64,000 bases of DNA from Serpentinicella alkaliphila (GCF_018141405.1 NZ_CP058648.1:325001-389000), one strand, 5' to 3'. Shown: positions 36,854 to 46,307, counted from the stretch's first letter. Numbers and translations: made by a program. The notes: generated by a model not told the origin, from the sequence alone.

Positions 36854-37022
36854 GATGAGTTAAAGATTTTTCAGCTTCTTCAATCATTTTCTTTACCATA
36901 TGTCCACCAACATAACCAGCATAGGTTTGATTTTCTAGACCTAGTTCTTTGGCCATTTCATACTTAAAGGACATTAGTGCCTGTTTAGCTTCTGGTACTA
37001 CTGGGTTTTTTCTAGTTGACAT
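36840..37022 (-). CDS. Alpha/beta-type small acid-soluble spore protein
   Basis: 60-residue DNA-binding spore protein. The family signatures are visible: LMSFKYEMAKELGL and GYVGGHMVKKMIEEAE, including the Glu-Leu region cut by the germination protease. Such proteins coat and protect spore DNA and are made in the forespore under sigma G. Their presence shows that the organism sporulates. A GAGGTG stands before the ATG. It has its own overlapping terminator. Confidence 0.95.
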   Translation of the reverse strand: MSTRKNPVVPEAKQALMSFKYEMAKELGLENQTYAGYVGGHMVKKMIEEAEKSLTHLGRS

Positions 37023-37083
37023 TTATATCACCTCAGTAGTATTCTAACTCGCAATTTTTTATTTATGTTGGAATATTATGTAT

Positions 37084-38079
37084 TTATAACTTAACTAAAC
37101 CTAATTTCTCTCTTACTTCCACCATAGTTCTCTCTGCTATTTCTCTCGCTCTTTCTGCTCCGCTTTTATATATTTTTTCTAAGTAATCACTATTATTCAT
37201 GTACTCTTCATATTTTTGCTTAAACGGACTAATATAATCAACGATTAGTTCCCCAACGTCTGTTTTAAATGCTCCATACCCTTTGCCCTGGTATTTTGCT
37301 TCAACCTCTTCTAATGTAAGATTTCCTAGCTTTGAATATATAGTCATTAAATTTTTAATACCTGGTTGTTCATCCCTGAACACTACTTTATTTTCGTTAT
37401 CAGTTACTGCCCTTTTAAATTTTTTAATTATAACATCATTAGGGTCTAGTAGATATATGGTACCGTTTACATCATCATCAGATTTAGACATTTTTTTAGT
37501 AGGCTCTTGTAAACTCATTATTCTAGCCCCTACTTTAGGTATGTATACTTCTGGAATTTCAAATATATCACCATAAACATTGTTTAATCTCAAAGCAATA
37601 TCTCTAGTTAACTCTAAATGCTGTTTTTGATCTTCCCCAACCGGAACAAGATTTGTTTTATATAATAATATATCTGCTGCCATAAGTGCTGGGTATGTAA
37701 ATAACCCTGCATTTATGTTATCCTTGTGTTTATCAGATTTTTCTTTAAACTGAGTCATACGATTTAGCTCACCCATATATGTATTACAGCTTAAAATCCA
37801 ACTCAATTCAGCATGCTGAGGCACATGGGATTGAAAGAAGATGATATTTTTTTCAGGATCTAAACCACTAGCTAAATATTGTGCTAAGAAAGATAGATTG
37901 GCTTGCATAAAAGCTTTCGGGTCATGTCTTACTGTTAATGAATGTAAATCTACAATAGAGTATAGACAATTATAGTCTTTTTCTAAGGCCTTCCAATTTT
38001 GTATAGCTCCTATATAATTACCTAGAGTTAAACTCCCTGTTGGTTGAGCACCACTAAATATTACTTTTTGTTTTTCCAT
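37084..38079 (-). CDS. trpS: Tryptophanyl-tRNA synthetase
   Basis: 331-residue class I aminoacyl-tRNA synthetase charging tRNA-Trp. Seen: FSGAQPTGSLTLGNYIGAI (with the HIGH-like TLGN), YPALMAADILLYK, VPVGEDQKQHLELTRDI and the KMSKS motif KKMSKSDDDVNGTI. Length is typical of bacterial TrpS. It follows a 64-residue membrane protein gene by 16 bases. Confidence 0.97.
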   Translation of the reverse strand: MEKQKVIFSGAQPTGSLTLGNYIGAIQNWKALEKDYNCLYSIVDLHSLTVRHDPKAFMQANLSFLAQYLASGLDPEKNIIFFQSHVPQHAELSWILSCNTYMGELNRMTQFKEKSDKHKDNINAGLFTYPALMAADILLYKTNLVPVGEDQKQHLELTRDIALRLNNVYGDIFEIPEVYIPKVGARIMSLQEPTKKMSKSDDDVNGTIYLLDPNDVIIKKFKRAVTDNENKVVFRDEQPGIKNLMTIYSKLGNLTLEEVEAKYQGKGYGAFKTDVGELIVDYISPFKQKYEEYMNNSDYLEKIYKSGAERAREIAERTMVEVREKLGLVKL

Positions 38080-38095
38080 TTCTCTTCATCCTTCC

Positions 38096-38290
38096 CTATA
38101 GTCGTTCTTCTAATTCTTCAATGCGTTTTTCTAGTTCTCTTATTTTTTGAATAAGGTAGTCCTCATGTTGGATAGCTGGTTTATCTTTTCTGCTAAAATG
38201 GCGAAGTAACAGTACAGTTATTACAACTGGTACAGTTAATAAAGCCAAAACTAATATTAAATTAAACATTTGAAACAATATGGCTGACAA
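38096..38290 (-). CDS. Small membrane protein with coiled-coil tail
   Basis: 64-residue protein: one hydrophobic helix (LILVLALLTVPVVITVLLL) followed by basic residues and a short heptad coiled coil ending KIRELEKRIEELEERL. No family recognised. The start is uncertain: TTG at 38290 has only a weak GTGAG upstream, while an ATG at 38269 would give 57 residues. It lies 16 bases upstream of trpS and is probably co-transcribed. Confidence 0.6.
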   Translation of the reverse strand: MSAILFQMFNLILVLALLTVPVVITVLLLRHFSRKDKPAIQHEDYLIQKIRELEKRIEELEERL

Positions 38291-38479
38291 TTAAGTCTCA
38301 CATCCTTAAGTAAGATAATAAACATATTATAACATAACTTATACAAATTTTCTGGAAATATAATCTATTCAGCAACTAAATTTCTTTTTTATTAATATTT
38401 TATTTGATATAATTTGTATTAATAGAATTGTCTAATTTTAATATAATATGTATTTTTAAGTCTACTAAGGGGTGAATTT

Positions 38480-40294
38480 ATGAAGGGAACAGTGGTTACA
38501 ACTTGGCTAAACAGCTTAAAAGCAATTTATGGTAACGAAACTTTTGAAAAAGCATTACTAGCAGTAAACTGGGATAAAGATAGGATTATAACACCACTAG
38601 AGGATATTCCAGATAATGAAATTTTCAAAGTATTTGATTCTATTTCAAAAACAATTAATAAGCCAGTTAATCAAATTTGGCGAGAAGTCGGTAGGCAAAA
38701 CATTAGTTCTTTTCAAAAATGGTTTCCATCATACTTTGAAAGATATAGCTTAAAAGGCTTTCTAATGATGATGGATGATGTACATAAACAATTGACTAAG
38801 ATGGTTAAGGGCGCTAACCCTCCAGGCCTTATTGCAAAGGAAATTAACAATAAAGAAATAGAAATAAGATATGTTTCATCAAGAGGATTATTTGATTATT
38901 TTTATGGCCTATTAGAAGGCAGTGCTGCTTATTTTAACGAAAAGTTTGAATATAAGGTTATAGATTCTGGAAAAACAACTGACAACAAACATTATGCGGT
39001 AGTAAATATAAAGTTAGAAAAATCCCCGGATAAAATCGTAAATATCTCAACTTCATCAATCTTAGGCTTAGGGGTTATTGAAAGTATTCCTTTTAAAATA
39101 AGTTTTATACCTTCATTATTTTTGTTTGCAATGTTAATGTTAGTAGACAATCCATTAAATATTGGGTTTAAACTTGCAATACCAGTAAGCTCCTTTATTC
39201 TCACATATATTGTTGGTATGATAGCTACAAAACCTAATGATGTTGTAAAAGATGAAATAAATAAATTTAAATCTTTGGATTTGGGTAGCAAAACTACATT
39301 GACTACTAAAGACTCATATTCAGCTCTGCTTGATGTGTTAAATGAAGCAAAACACACTATAAAAACAGATTTTCTTTTCCTCAAGGGTGGAACTGATGAT
39401 ATGAGTAGTTTTGTTCACGAATTCTCATTAATAGCAAATAATATGAAGGAATTATCAGATTCCATTTCAGGTGTGGTACACGAAGTAGCCATGAGCGCAA
39501 CTCATCAAGCAGAGGAAACAGAAAGATCTGTTGCTACACTTGATCAATATATAACTACATTGAATAAAATAGTTGAAGAAGAAACAGATAGTAAAAATCA
39601 ACTAGAAAGTTCAATTGAAAATCTTGAAATGTCCTTTAGAGATGTACAGTCAGTAACTAAAATGATAAATGATGTAAAAAACAACTTTGCAAATGTTAAT
39701 CGCCAAGGAAAAGACTTATCTTCTCAAGCATCTAAAATTATGCATATTAGCTCAACAGTAGAAGCCATTGCAGATCAAACTAACCTTCTAGCACTAAATG
39801 CTGCTATTGAAGCTGCTAGTGCCGGAGATGCAGGTAGAGGATTTACTGTTGTTGCTCAAGAAATTAGGAAACTAGCTGAAGATTCGAAAGATGCAGTAAG
39901 TGAAATAAATAAAAATCTTGTATTTTTCATTAAACAAATTGAAGGGTTTGTTAATGAAATTCAAACACAATATAATAACTTAGAAAGCAGTAATGCCACT
40001 TTAGATAAAGTAACAATAAACAATCAGAACTCTACAAATCAAATAGTTGGAGTTTCAAATATTATTGTAAAACTTATAGACCAATTGTCTACAGAGACAA
40101 ATAAATTGACAAATGTTATAGAGAACATTCACTCCTTAGCAGCTATTTCAGAGGAAAACTCAGCTGCATCTGAAGAAATGAGTGCAACAGTAACTCAATA
40201 TTCGGAAAAGGTTAAGGATTTGACTGATAATGTATCTATGCTTGAAACCTTAACTAATAACTTTAGATTAGAATTAAAAAAATATAAGATTTAA
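38480..40294 (+). CDS. H-NOX methyl-accepting chemotaxis protein, predicted O2 sensor
   Basis: 604-residue chemoreceptor. Residues 1-~185 are a heme H-NOX domain closely resembling the Caldanaerobacter Tar4H sensor. The proximal heme ligand is His102 ([12 protein letters not shown]), with Pro115 and the heme-propionate motif Tyr131-Ser133-Arg135. The distal residues Trp9, Asn74 and Tyr140, which stabilise bound O2 in that protein, are all present. Two membrane helices (~205-223 and ~231-250) are joined by a very short external loop, so the sensor is cytoplasmic. The C-terminus is an MCP signalling domain with the hairpin [29 protein letters not shown] precedes the ATG. It probably steers motility in response to O2 or NO through CheA/CheW encoded elsewhere. 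Confidence 0.93.
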   Translation: MKGTVVTTWLNSLKAIYGNETFEKALLAVNWDKDRIITPLEDIPDNEIFKVFDSISKTINKPVNQIWREVGRQNISSFQKWFPSYFERYSLKGFLMMMDDVHKQLTKMVKGANPPGLIAKEINNKEIEIRYVSSRGLFDYFYGLLEGSAAYFNEKFEYKVIDSGKTTDNKHYAVVNIKLEKSPDKIVNISTSSILGLGVIESIPFKISFIPSLFLFAMLMLVDNPLNIGFKLAIPVSSFILTYIVGMIATKPNDVVKDEINKFKSLDLGSKTTLTTKDSYSALLDVLNEAKHTIKTDFLFLKGGTDDMSSFVHEFSLIANNMKELSDSISGVVHEVAMSATHQAEETERSVATLDQYITTLNKIVEEETDSKNQLESSIENLEMSFRDVQSVTKMINDVKNNFANVNRQGKDLSSQASKIMHISSTVEAIADQTNLLALNAAIEAASAGDAGRGFTVVAQEIRKLAEDSKDAVSEINKNLVFFIKQIEGFVNEIQTQYNNLESSNATLDKVTINNQNSTNQIVGVSNIIVKLIDQLSTETNKLTNVIENIHSLAAISEENSAASEEMSATVTQYSEKVKDLTDNVSMLETLTNNFRLELKKYKI

Positions 40295-40302
40295 TAAAAA
40301 AG

Positions 40303-40338
40303 ATTAGACAGCAGGTTAACTGCTGTCTTGTTGTTTTT
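40303..40338. terminator. Bidirectional intrinsic terminator
   Basis: Perfect eight-base stem (40307-40314 with 40320-40327, GACAGCAG arm) followed by TTGTTGTTTTT on the plus strand. It lies between the convergent chemoreceptor and glutaredoxin genes. Confidence 0.8.
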
Positions 40339-40569
40339 CTAGCCTAATAAACTATCAATTTTTGCTTTATCAAAACCTAGTACCATTTCTCCATCGATTT
40401 TGATAACTGGAACTGCCATAATACCTTTTTGCATTAACTCTTTTCTTGCCTCAGGGTCTTTTTGAACATTTTTCTCTACGAACTCTACCCCTTTTTCTGC
40501 AAGGTAATCTTTAGCTGTATAACAGTGGGGACATGTAGTACTTGTGAAAACAACAACTTCTTTTGCCAT
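40339..40569 (-). CDS. Glutaredoxin-like protein (NrdH/YruB type)
   Basis: 76-residue thioredoxin-fold redox protein with the active site [13 protein letters not shown] (CPHC) and cis-Pro region [17 protein letters not shown]. It matches the short clostridial glutaredoxin family that passes electrons from thioredoxin-reductase-like enzymes. GGAGG stands before the ATG. It is alone and convergent with the chemoreceptor. Confidence 0.93.
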   Translation of the reverse strand: MAKEVVVFTSTTCPHCYTAKDYLAEKGVEFVEKNVQKDPEARKELMQKGIMAVPVIKIDGEMVLGFDKAKIDSLLG

Positions 40570-40688
40570 AATTTATTTCCTCCTTAATAATAACTAAGTT
40601 TTTAATATCGTATTTTTTTATGCCTTTTAATATTATATTAGTATCACTAATAAATATATCATATTTTACCATATCATACCTAAATGTA

Positions 40689-41225
40689 TTACCCTATTTC
40701 AATAATTTTTTCAACAATTGCTTCTAAATCCACTTTCCTATTTTTAAGTCTGCTTTCTAAAGCCATTTCATTAATGTTCGCTCTTGGGTCTAGTTTACCA
40801 ACTTTAGCTGTTTTACACCCAACACTAATTCCAGCAGTTATATCTGTTTCCATATCTCCTACCATCCAGCTATTTTTAAAATCTATATTGTACTTTTCAA
40901 TTAAATATAGTATCATTCCTGGTTCTGGTTTTCTGAACTTACTCGGTTTTTTAAAATCTGGACAATAAACTATCTCCCTAATTTTACAATACCCTATTAA
41001 TTGTTCCTCTAAACAGTCGTGAATCTCTTTTAATTTTTCATGAGTAAGATGTCCAAGCTCAATACCACCTTGATTTGTAACAACGAAAACTTCATATCCC
41101 ACATCAAAAGCTTTTTTCAATGCTTCCTTAACTCCATCATACAACATAAGCTGTTCAGGTTTATTAACATGCTGCTTATTTACATTCAAAACTCCATCTC
41201 GATCAAAGAAAATAGCTTTTTTCAT
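40689..41225 (-). CDS. HAD-IIIA phosphatase (GmhB/histidinol-phosphatase-like)
   Basis: 178-residue HAD hydrolase. Motif I FFDRDGVLN with the nucleophile Asp, motif II VVTNQGG, Lys in the KPEPGM segment and motif IV MVGDMETDI place it in the GmhB (heptose bisphosphate phosphatase) subfamily. The three cysteines that usually bind zinc in GmhB are not all visible (only one near IVYCPDFKKP), so the substrate is open. A Gram-positive clostridium would not make LPS heptose, so another phosphate ester is likely. Confidence 0.85.
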   Translation of the reverse strand: MKKAIFFDRDGVLNVNKQHVNKPEQLMLYDGVKEALKKAFDVGYEVFVVTNQGGIELGHLTHEKLKEIHDCLEEQLIGYCKIREIVYCPDFKKPSKFRKPEPGMILYLIEKYNIDFKNSWMVGDMETDITAGISVGCKTAKVGKLDPRANINEMALESRLKNRKVDLEAIVEKIIEIG

Positions 41226-41292
41226 TTGTTCCTCCTAAAAATATATCTATTATATTATTTTCAATAATACTAATAAATATGTCATTTTCAAT

Positions 41293-41709
41293 TTAAGAGT
41301 TTAAATTTATTTCACCACTTTCAATTCTTCTAACTAAATCTTTTACCTTCTCTTCAATTATTTTAGCCGTATTAATAAATTCCTCATCACTTTTTCCAGA
41401 TGGATCATCTAATCCCCAATCTTCCGAATGTCTAGATGGTAGAAATGGACAAGCAACATTACAGCCCATTGTAACGATAATATCTACTTCTGGTATATCA
41501 TTTAGTAGCTTTGAATATTGGGTTTCATTCATATCAATACTATATAAGTCCTTAATTGTTCTAACCGCATCTTGATTTATCTGGGGCCTTAATTCCGTAC
41601 CTGCTGAATATGATTCGAAAACTTCTCCTGCAAAATGCTTTCCTAAAGCTTCTGCCATCTGTGATCTACAAGAATTATGCACACATATAAAGCCTACCTT
41701 TGGTTTCAT
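41293..41709 (-). CDS. arsC: Arsenate reductase, thioredoxin-coupled
   Basis: 138-residue LMW-phosphatase-type arsenate reductase. The P-loop CVHNSCRSQMAEA (Cx5R) and the later catalytic cysteine in VTMGCNVACPFLP are present, plus WGLDDPSGKSDEEF. It reduces arsenate to arsenite for export by Acr3. Last gene of arsR-acr3-arsC, 36 bases after acr3. Confidence 0.96.
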   Translation of the reverse strand: MKPKVGFICVHNSCRSQMAEALGKHFAGEVFESYSAGTELRPQINQDAVRTIKDLYSIDMNETQYSKLLNDIPEVDIIVTMGCNVACPFLPSRHSEDWGLDDPSGKSDEEFINTAKIIEEKVKDLVRRIESGEINLNS

Positions 41710-41745
41710 AAAAAATCTCCTCTCTATTCTATATACTTAATATAT

Positions 41746-42813
41746 TTATATTGATGTTGGTTCTTTAAACCAATGTCTCGTTCGATTTGCAATTCTAACT
41801 AATGCAAGCATTACTGGAACTTCTACTAACACTCCAACAACTGTGGCCAATGTCGCACCAGACTCTAACCCAAACAAAGATATTGCAACAGCTACGGCTA
41901 ATTCAAAGAAATTACTAGCTCCTATCATTCCAGCTGGGGATGCTATATTATGAGGTAACTTCCAAGCTTTAGCCCAGCCATAGGCAAGAGCAAATATAAA
42001 GAAGGTTTGTATAGTTAGAGGTATTGCTATTAATAAAATGTGTAATGGATTACGTAAAATAACTTCACCTTGGAAAGTAAATATAATAATTAGGGTTAAT
42101 AATAAACCTACTATAGTAACATTATCAAATTTCTTTAAAAACACGTTTTCAAAATAATCTAATCCTTTATGTTTAATAATGTACTTTCTAGAAATATATC
42201 CACCTGCTAAAGGGATTACTATAAATAGAAAAACCGATAAGAACAAGGTTTCATATGGTACTACTACATTGGTAATTCCTAATAAAAAAGCAACAATCGG
42301 AGTAAATGCTACTAGTAAAATAAGGTCATTAACTGCTACTTGAACTAATGTATAGGCAGGATCTCCTTTTGTTAAATGACTCCAAACAAATACCATAGCT
42401 GTACATGGTGCAGCTCCAAGTAAAACTGCCCCCGCTAAATAATCATCTGCTAATCCAGTTGGTATTAGGTGACTAAAAACTACTTTGAAGAAAAAGGCAG
42501 CAATTATATACATAGTAAAAGGTTTAATAAGCCAGTTAGTTACACAGGTTACAATGAGTCCCTTTGGTTTTTTAGTTGCTTCTACTATACTTGAAAAATC
42601 AATCTTTAGCATCATAGGATATATCATTAGCCATATAAGTATAGCCACAGGTATTGATACATTTGCTCTTTCAAACTGACTTAAGGTTTCTGGAACAACC
42701 GGAAGAAATTGTCCAACAGCTACACCTATAACAATACACAGGGCTACCCATAGTGTTAAATACCTTCCAAAGAAACCTAATTCTGCACCTGTATTTTCTT
42801 GTTTCTTAGCCAT
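41746..42813 (-). CDS. acr3: Arsenite efflux permease Acr3
   Basis: 355-residue ten-helix exporter of the ACR3/BART family that removes As(III) from the cytosol. The conserved catalytic cysteine lies in LLGAAPCTAMVFVWS, with conserved IGASNFFELAVAVAI in the second half. The ATG at 42813 is used: AAGGAG is ten bases upstream, whereas the GTG at 42822 lies only one base after that site. It starts one base after the arsR stop, so translation is probably coupled. Confidence 0.96.
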   Translation of the reverse strand: MAKKQENTGAELGFFGRYLTLWVALCIVIGVAVGQFLPVVPETLSQFERANVSIPVAILIWLMIYPMMLKIDFSSIVEATKKPKGLIVTCVTNWLIKPFTMYIIAAFFFKVVFSHLIPTGLADDYLAGAVLLGAAPCTAMVFVWSHLTKGDPAYTLVQVAVNDLILLVAFTPIVAFLLGITNVVVPYETLFLSVFLFIVIPLAGGYISRKYIIKHKGLDYFENVFLKKFDNVTIVGLLLTLIIIFTFQGEVILRNPLHILLIAIPLTIQTFFIFALAYGWAKAWKLPHNIASPAGMIGASNFFELAVAVAISLFGLESGATLATVVGVLVEVPVMLALVRIANRTRHWFKEPTSI

Positions 42814-42814
42814 T

Positions 42815-43120
42815 TTAGTCACACTCCTTAAAATTATTTATAATTGTATCATCACTGCATACAACGACACTTTGTATGAACTCTGAAACCTCTAACATTT
42901 TTTCTTTATTAACGGAATAGTGCATCCATCTTCCCTTTTTTTCGCAATTAACTATTCCTGCTTGTGTAAGTATTTTCATATGATGAGATATAGTAGGCTG
43001 TGTCAAATCTAGTTGCTCTTGTACTTCACAGGCACATCTTTCACAACCTGAAATAAATTTTAATATTTTTAAACGTCCTTCATCCGATAACGCTTTAAAT
43101 ATCTCTGCATAGTCTTTCAT
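42815..43120 (-). CDS. arsR: Arsenic-responsive repressor ArsR
   Basis: 101-residue winged-helix repressor of the ArsR/SmtB family. The metal site is the cysteine cluster ISGCERCACEVQ, directly before the recognition helix QPTISHHMKIL. As(III) binding should release it from the operator at 43171-43194. First gene of the operon, so the repressor controls its own transcription and that of acr3 and arsC. Confidence 0.95.
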   Translation of the reverse strand: MKDYAEIFKALSDEGRLKILKFISGCERCACEVQEQLDLTQPTISHHMKILTQAGIVNCEKKGRWMHYSVNKEKMLEVSEFIQSVVVCSDDTIINNFKECD

Positions 43121-43170
43121 TTCATATACGTCCTTCCTTATATTTAATTTTATTCCTATTTGAGTATTTT

Positions 43171-43227
43171 ATAGACACATTTAAATGTATCTATGTATAG
43201 AATATAAAAAACATAGATAGTTGTCAA
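43171..43227 (-). promoter_or_regulatory. arsR promoter with overlapping ArsR operator
   Basis: On the minus strand TTGACA (43227-43222), exactly 17 bases, then TATTCT (43204-43199). Just downstream, around the expected transcription start, is a 24-base palindrome (43171-43194, ATAGACACATTT arm) with a single mismatched pair. The position is ideal for repression of the ars operon. Confidence 0.82.
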
Positions 43228-43308
43228 TATATATTCTGTTAAATTATTGCTTATAATAAAATTTATTATATGTCTTATATATTAATTTATGTATACATAC
43301 CATCTAAA

Positions 43309-43343
43309 GTAAAAGTGCCTCAATAGTATTGAGCCACTTTTAT
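43309..43343 (-). terminator. Terminator after the SLH protein gene
   Basis: Fifteen-base arms (43311-43325 with 43327-43341) forming an almost perfect stem with one C-C mismatch, followed on the minus strand by TTTTACTTT. It lies about 12 bases past the SLH gene stop. Confidence 0.8.
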
Positions 43344-43354
43344 TATTTATAGAT

Positions 43355-44299
43355 TTAGTTTTCTGGATTCTCAGGGTTTTCTGGGTTCTCAGGATATTCT
43401 GGAGTCTCTGGGTCTTCTGGAGTCTCTGGGTCTTCTGGAGTCTCTGGGTCTTCTGGAGTCTCTGGGTCTTCTGGAGTCTCTGGATCTTCTGGAGTCTCTA
43501 GATCTTCTTCAACTATGTCTAACAACCTTTTTGCAATAGTTACTGACTCTGCTCTAGTAATGTTATCCGTAGGTCTTAATAAATTATTATATCCTACAAC
43601 AATTTCATTTTCTATACAGAAAGCAACTGTATTCTTAGCCCATGTACTTACTTGATTTCTATCTGTAAATTTGCTTAATCGTGCTTCTTTAGCTTCCGCT
43701 GATATTTCTGTATCCATTCCAGCAAATTTCGCAGCATTTGTAATTATTGTAAATGCCTCTTGTCTAGTAATTGTTTGGTTAGGCTTAAATACGTCTCCAT
43801 AACCTGCTACAAGTCCATAATGATAAGCACTAACTATATTTTCATAGTACCAACTTCCTGTAGCTACATCTTTAAATGGAATCTCGCTTGTATGAGGTTC
43901 TAAATCTAAAGATTTAAGAACAATAGTAGCAAACTCAGCTCTTGTAATATTTCTATTAGGCTCAAAACTTCCGTTTCCTACACCATTAACAATATTTCTA
44001 GCTGCCATTTCTTCAATAACATCTTTAGCCCAATGGTTATTAATATCATTAAACACTACTACTTCTTCTGTTTCTTCTTCATCTGCTTCTTCTTCACCTT
44101 CTTCATCTTCTTCGTCTGTTTCTTGTTCTTCGTCTATTTCTTCCTCTGTTTCTTCTTCTTCAACGGTTCCTTCTTGCTCAGTTACTTCTACAGGCTCATT
44201 TCCTGTTTCTCCTGCTTCAGCAAAGGAGAATACTGATACACCTGGTACCATTAAAGCTAGAACTAATAACAACACTAATGCTTTTTTAATAGAGGGCAT
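43355..44299 (-). CDS. Secreted S-layer homology protein with Pro/Glu repeat tail
   Basis: 314-residue exported protein. A signal peptide (~1-28) is followed by a very acidic, low-complexity segment rich in Glu, Thr and Asp (~33-90). Three SLH domains come next (~92-270; INNHWAKDVIEEMAARNIVNG, TGSWYYENIVSAYHYGLVAG, STWAKNTVAFCIENEIVVG), each with an ITRAE- or ITRQE-type segment. These anchor proteins to pyruvylated secondary wall polymer. The tail (~272-314) is a tandem repeat of PEDPET units ending in PENPEN. There is no enzymatic domain; it may be a structural or adhesive wall protein. Confidence 0.9.
   Translation of the reverse strand: MPSIKKALVLLLVLALMVPGVSVFSFAEAGETGNEPVEVTEQEGTVEEEETEEEIDEEQETDEEDEEGEEEADEEETEEVVVFNDINNHWAKDVIEEMAARNIVNGVGNGSFEPNRNITRAEFATIVLKSLDLEPHTSEIPFKDVATGSWYYENIVSAYHYGLVAGYGDVFKPNQTITRQEAFTIITNAAKFAGMDTEISAEAKEARLSKFTDRNQVSTWAKNTVAFCIENEIVVGYNNLLRPTDNITRAESVTIAKRLLDIVEEDLETPEDPETPEDPETPEDPETPEDPETPEDPETPEYPENPENPENPEN
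43360..43500 (-). repeat. 18-bp tandem repeat encoding PEDPET units
   Basis: About six near-identical copies of an 18-base unit (TCTGGAGTCTCTGGGTCT on the plus strand) followed by degenerate copies, inside the 3' end of the SLH gene. Such near-identical units are prone to slippage, so copy number may vary between strains. Confidence 0.85.
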
Positions 44300-44851
44300 A
44301 ATCCCTCCTCCTTTCTTTTTTGTGATAGTAGTTTTTTAGTTAATCTATAACAAAATCCTAAGGATTAATGTTATCAACTTGATAATAATGCTCAATATTA
44401 AGGATTCAGATTTATATATGTATTAGAGACTATTTTGATATATGCATCTTGAGTTTGCGAGCATCATTTCTAGACTCAATTGTATAATACATTATCCTAT
44501 TGTTCTATTTGTAATATATGGGCCAATTAGTAATTAATTAAATTAGAGTATATATATACTTTTTATGTAATAATATTTACTCCTTTACCACTCTTTTCTC
44601 TCCAAGATGTTGGATGTAAAATTAAGTATTTTGCAAGTACGGGTTTTAACCAAATAAGATCACCTACTTTTTTGAAACCATGTTAAATACAGAACCAAAT
44701 CTCCTGGAATTTTATTCTTTAGTTTTAATTAAACTGTTTTTACATTTAAAAAATCTTATGTAATATAATAACTGTTGTATTCTAATAGGATTTATATTAA
44801 AATATTCCAGTTGCATAAATACAATCTACACAAAAGGAGACAAAGAATAAA
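44300..44851. other. Intergenic region between SLH and YjiH-like genes
   Basis: 552 bases between divergent genes. The SLH ribosome site and presumed promoter are near the left end, and AAAGGAGA for the YjiH-like gene near the right end. In the middle (about 44580-44690, minus strand) is a ~38-codon open stretch reading KVGDLIWLKPVLAKY and HPTSWREKSGKG, without a good start. It could be a gene remnant but is too short to name. Confidence 0.45.
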
Positions 44852-46207
44852 ATGATAAAACAAAATTCTAAATTTAGTACTGGAAATTTGTTAAGATTTC
44901 TTATACCTTCAATTATAGGTGTAATTCTTTTCATGACTCCAATTTCATATTTAGGTGAAATTACTATTCCTGTCGCTATTTTTTCAAAATACGTCCAAAA
45001 TTTATTAGCAGACATATTACCAACAATCATTACAATATTAATATGTTCAACAGCAATTATCAGCTTAATAACTAGTATCTTTAAACCATCATATACATTA
45101 AATAAATCTTTTTTAAAAGGATTATTTCATGTAACTACTTTTTGGTTAATGATGAGGGTATTCGGTGCATTATTTGCAATCTCTACACTATTAGAAATTG
45201 GACCGGAATTTATTTGGTTTGAGTACACTGGTGGGTTATTGTTATTAGATTTACTACCAATACTATTTGCTGTATTTTTATTCGCAGGTCTTTTCTTACC
45301 TTTACTATTAGAGTTTGGGTTATTAGAATTTTTCGGTGCTTTACTAACTAAAATAATGCGTCCTATTTTTACACTCCCAGGTCGCTCTTCGATTGACTGT
45401 GTAGCTTCATGGCTAGGAGATGGGACTATTGGAGTTATTTTGACTAGTAAGCAATATGAAGAGGGTTACTATTCAGAAAGAGAAGCTGCTGTTATAGGGA
45501 CAACCTTCTCTGCAGTATCTATTACATTCAGTTTAGTTGTAATTTCTCAAGTAAACTTAGCACATTTGTTTGTTCCATACTATTTAACTATTATTATTGC
45601 TGGTATCGTAGCAGGAATCATTATTCCTAGAATACCACCCTTATCTAAAAAGCCTAATAACTACTATGAGAATACAAGTAACAATATTAATGAAACGATC
45701 CCTAAAGGATTTACCTCATTCCAATGGGGATTAAATCAAGCTATTGAAAAGGCAAGTGAAGGAATGTCTCTAAAGCAATTCATGAAGGGTGGAATGAAAA
45801 ACGTTTTTGAAATGTGGTTTGGAGTTATGCCTGTTGTAATGGCATTAGGTACAATAGCTCTAATTATCGCTGAATTTACTCCATTGTTTACATGGTTAGG
45901 TATGCCTTTTATTCCCATTCTAAATCTGTTACGTATACCTGAGGCCACAGAAGCTTCACAAACATTAGTTGTAGGATTTGCAGATATGTTTCTTCCCTCA
46001 GTAATTGGTGCTAGAATAGAAAGTGAGTTAACTCGTTTTGTTATTGCTACAGTTTCTGTAACCCAATTAATTTATATGTCAGAAGTTGGTGGATTACTAT
46101 TAGGTTCTAAGATTCCGGTTTCAATCAAAGACTTAATACTTATATTCATACAACGTACTTTAATTACTTTACCAATCGTTGCTTTAGCTGCTCATATTAT
46201 ATTTTAA
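44852..46207 (+). CDS. YjiH family membrane protein (nucleoside-recognition/Gate domains)
   Basis: 451-residue polytopic membrane protein with about ten to eleven helices and two Gate-type segments (SSIDCVASWLGDGTIGVIL and the related FADMFLPSVIGARIESELT). It matches the YjiH family, distantly related to the spore maturation proteins SpmA/SpmB and nucleoside transporters. Substrate unknown. AAAGGAGA lies eleven bases before the ATG. Monocistronic with the terminator at 46247-46277. Confidence 0.87.
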   Translation: MIKQNSKFSTGNLLRFLIPSIIGVILFMTPISYLGEITIPVAIFSKYVQNLLADILPTIITILICSTAIISLITSIFKPSYTLNKSFLKGLFHVTTFWLMMRVFGALFAISTLLEIGPEFIWFEYTGGLLLLDLLPILFAVFLFAGLFLPLLLEFGLLEFFGALLTKIMRPIFTLPGRSSIDCVASWLGDGTIGVILTSKQYEEGYYSEREAAVIGTTFSAVSITFSLVVISQVNLAHLFVPYYLTIIIAGIVAGIIIPRIPPLSKKPNNYYENTSNNINETIPKGFTSFQWGLNQAIEKASEGMSLKQFMKGGMKNVFEMWFGVMPVVMALGTIALIIAEFTPLFTWLGMPFIPILNLLRIPEATEASQTLVVGFADMFLPSVIGARIESELTRFVIATVSVTQLIYMSEVGGLLLGSKIPVSIKDLILIFIQRTLITLPIVALAAHIIF

Positions 46208-46246
46208 ATAATTAAATTATTTAAATGAATGCAAATTTCTATGCAC

Positions 46247-46277
46247 AAAAGGTAGATCCAGGAGATCTACCTTTTTT
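46247..46277 (+). terminator. Terminator after the YjiH-like gene
   Basis: Perfect twelve-base stem (46247-46258 with 46264-46275, AAAAGGTAGATC arm) ending in a run of T. Confidence 0.85.
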
Positions 46278-46307
46278 ATATGTAATACATATTAAATACA
46301 AATAAAC

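Noticed and set aside
43360-43500. Second repeat cluster considered as CRISPR or minisatellite
   Set aside because: It is coding (PEDPET units of the SLH protein) with no spacers; listed as a tandem repeat.
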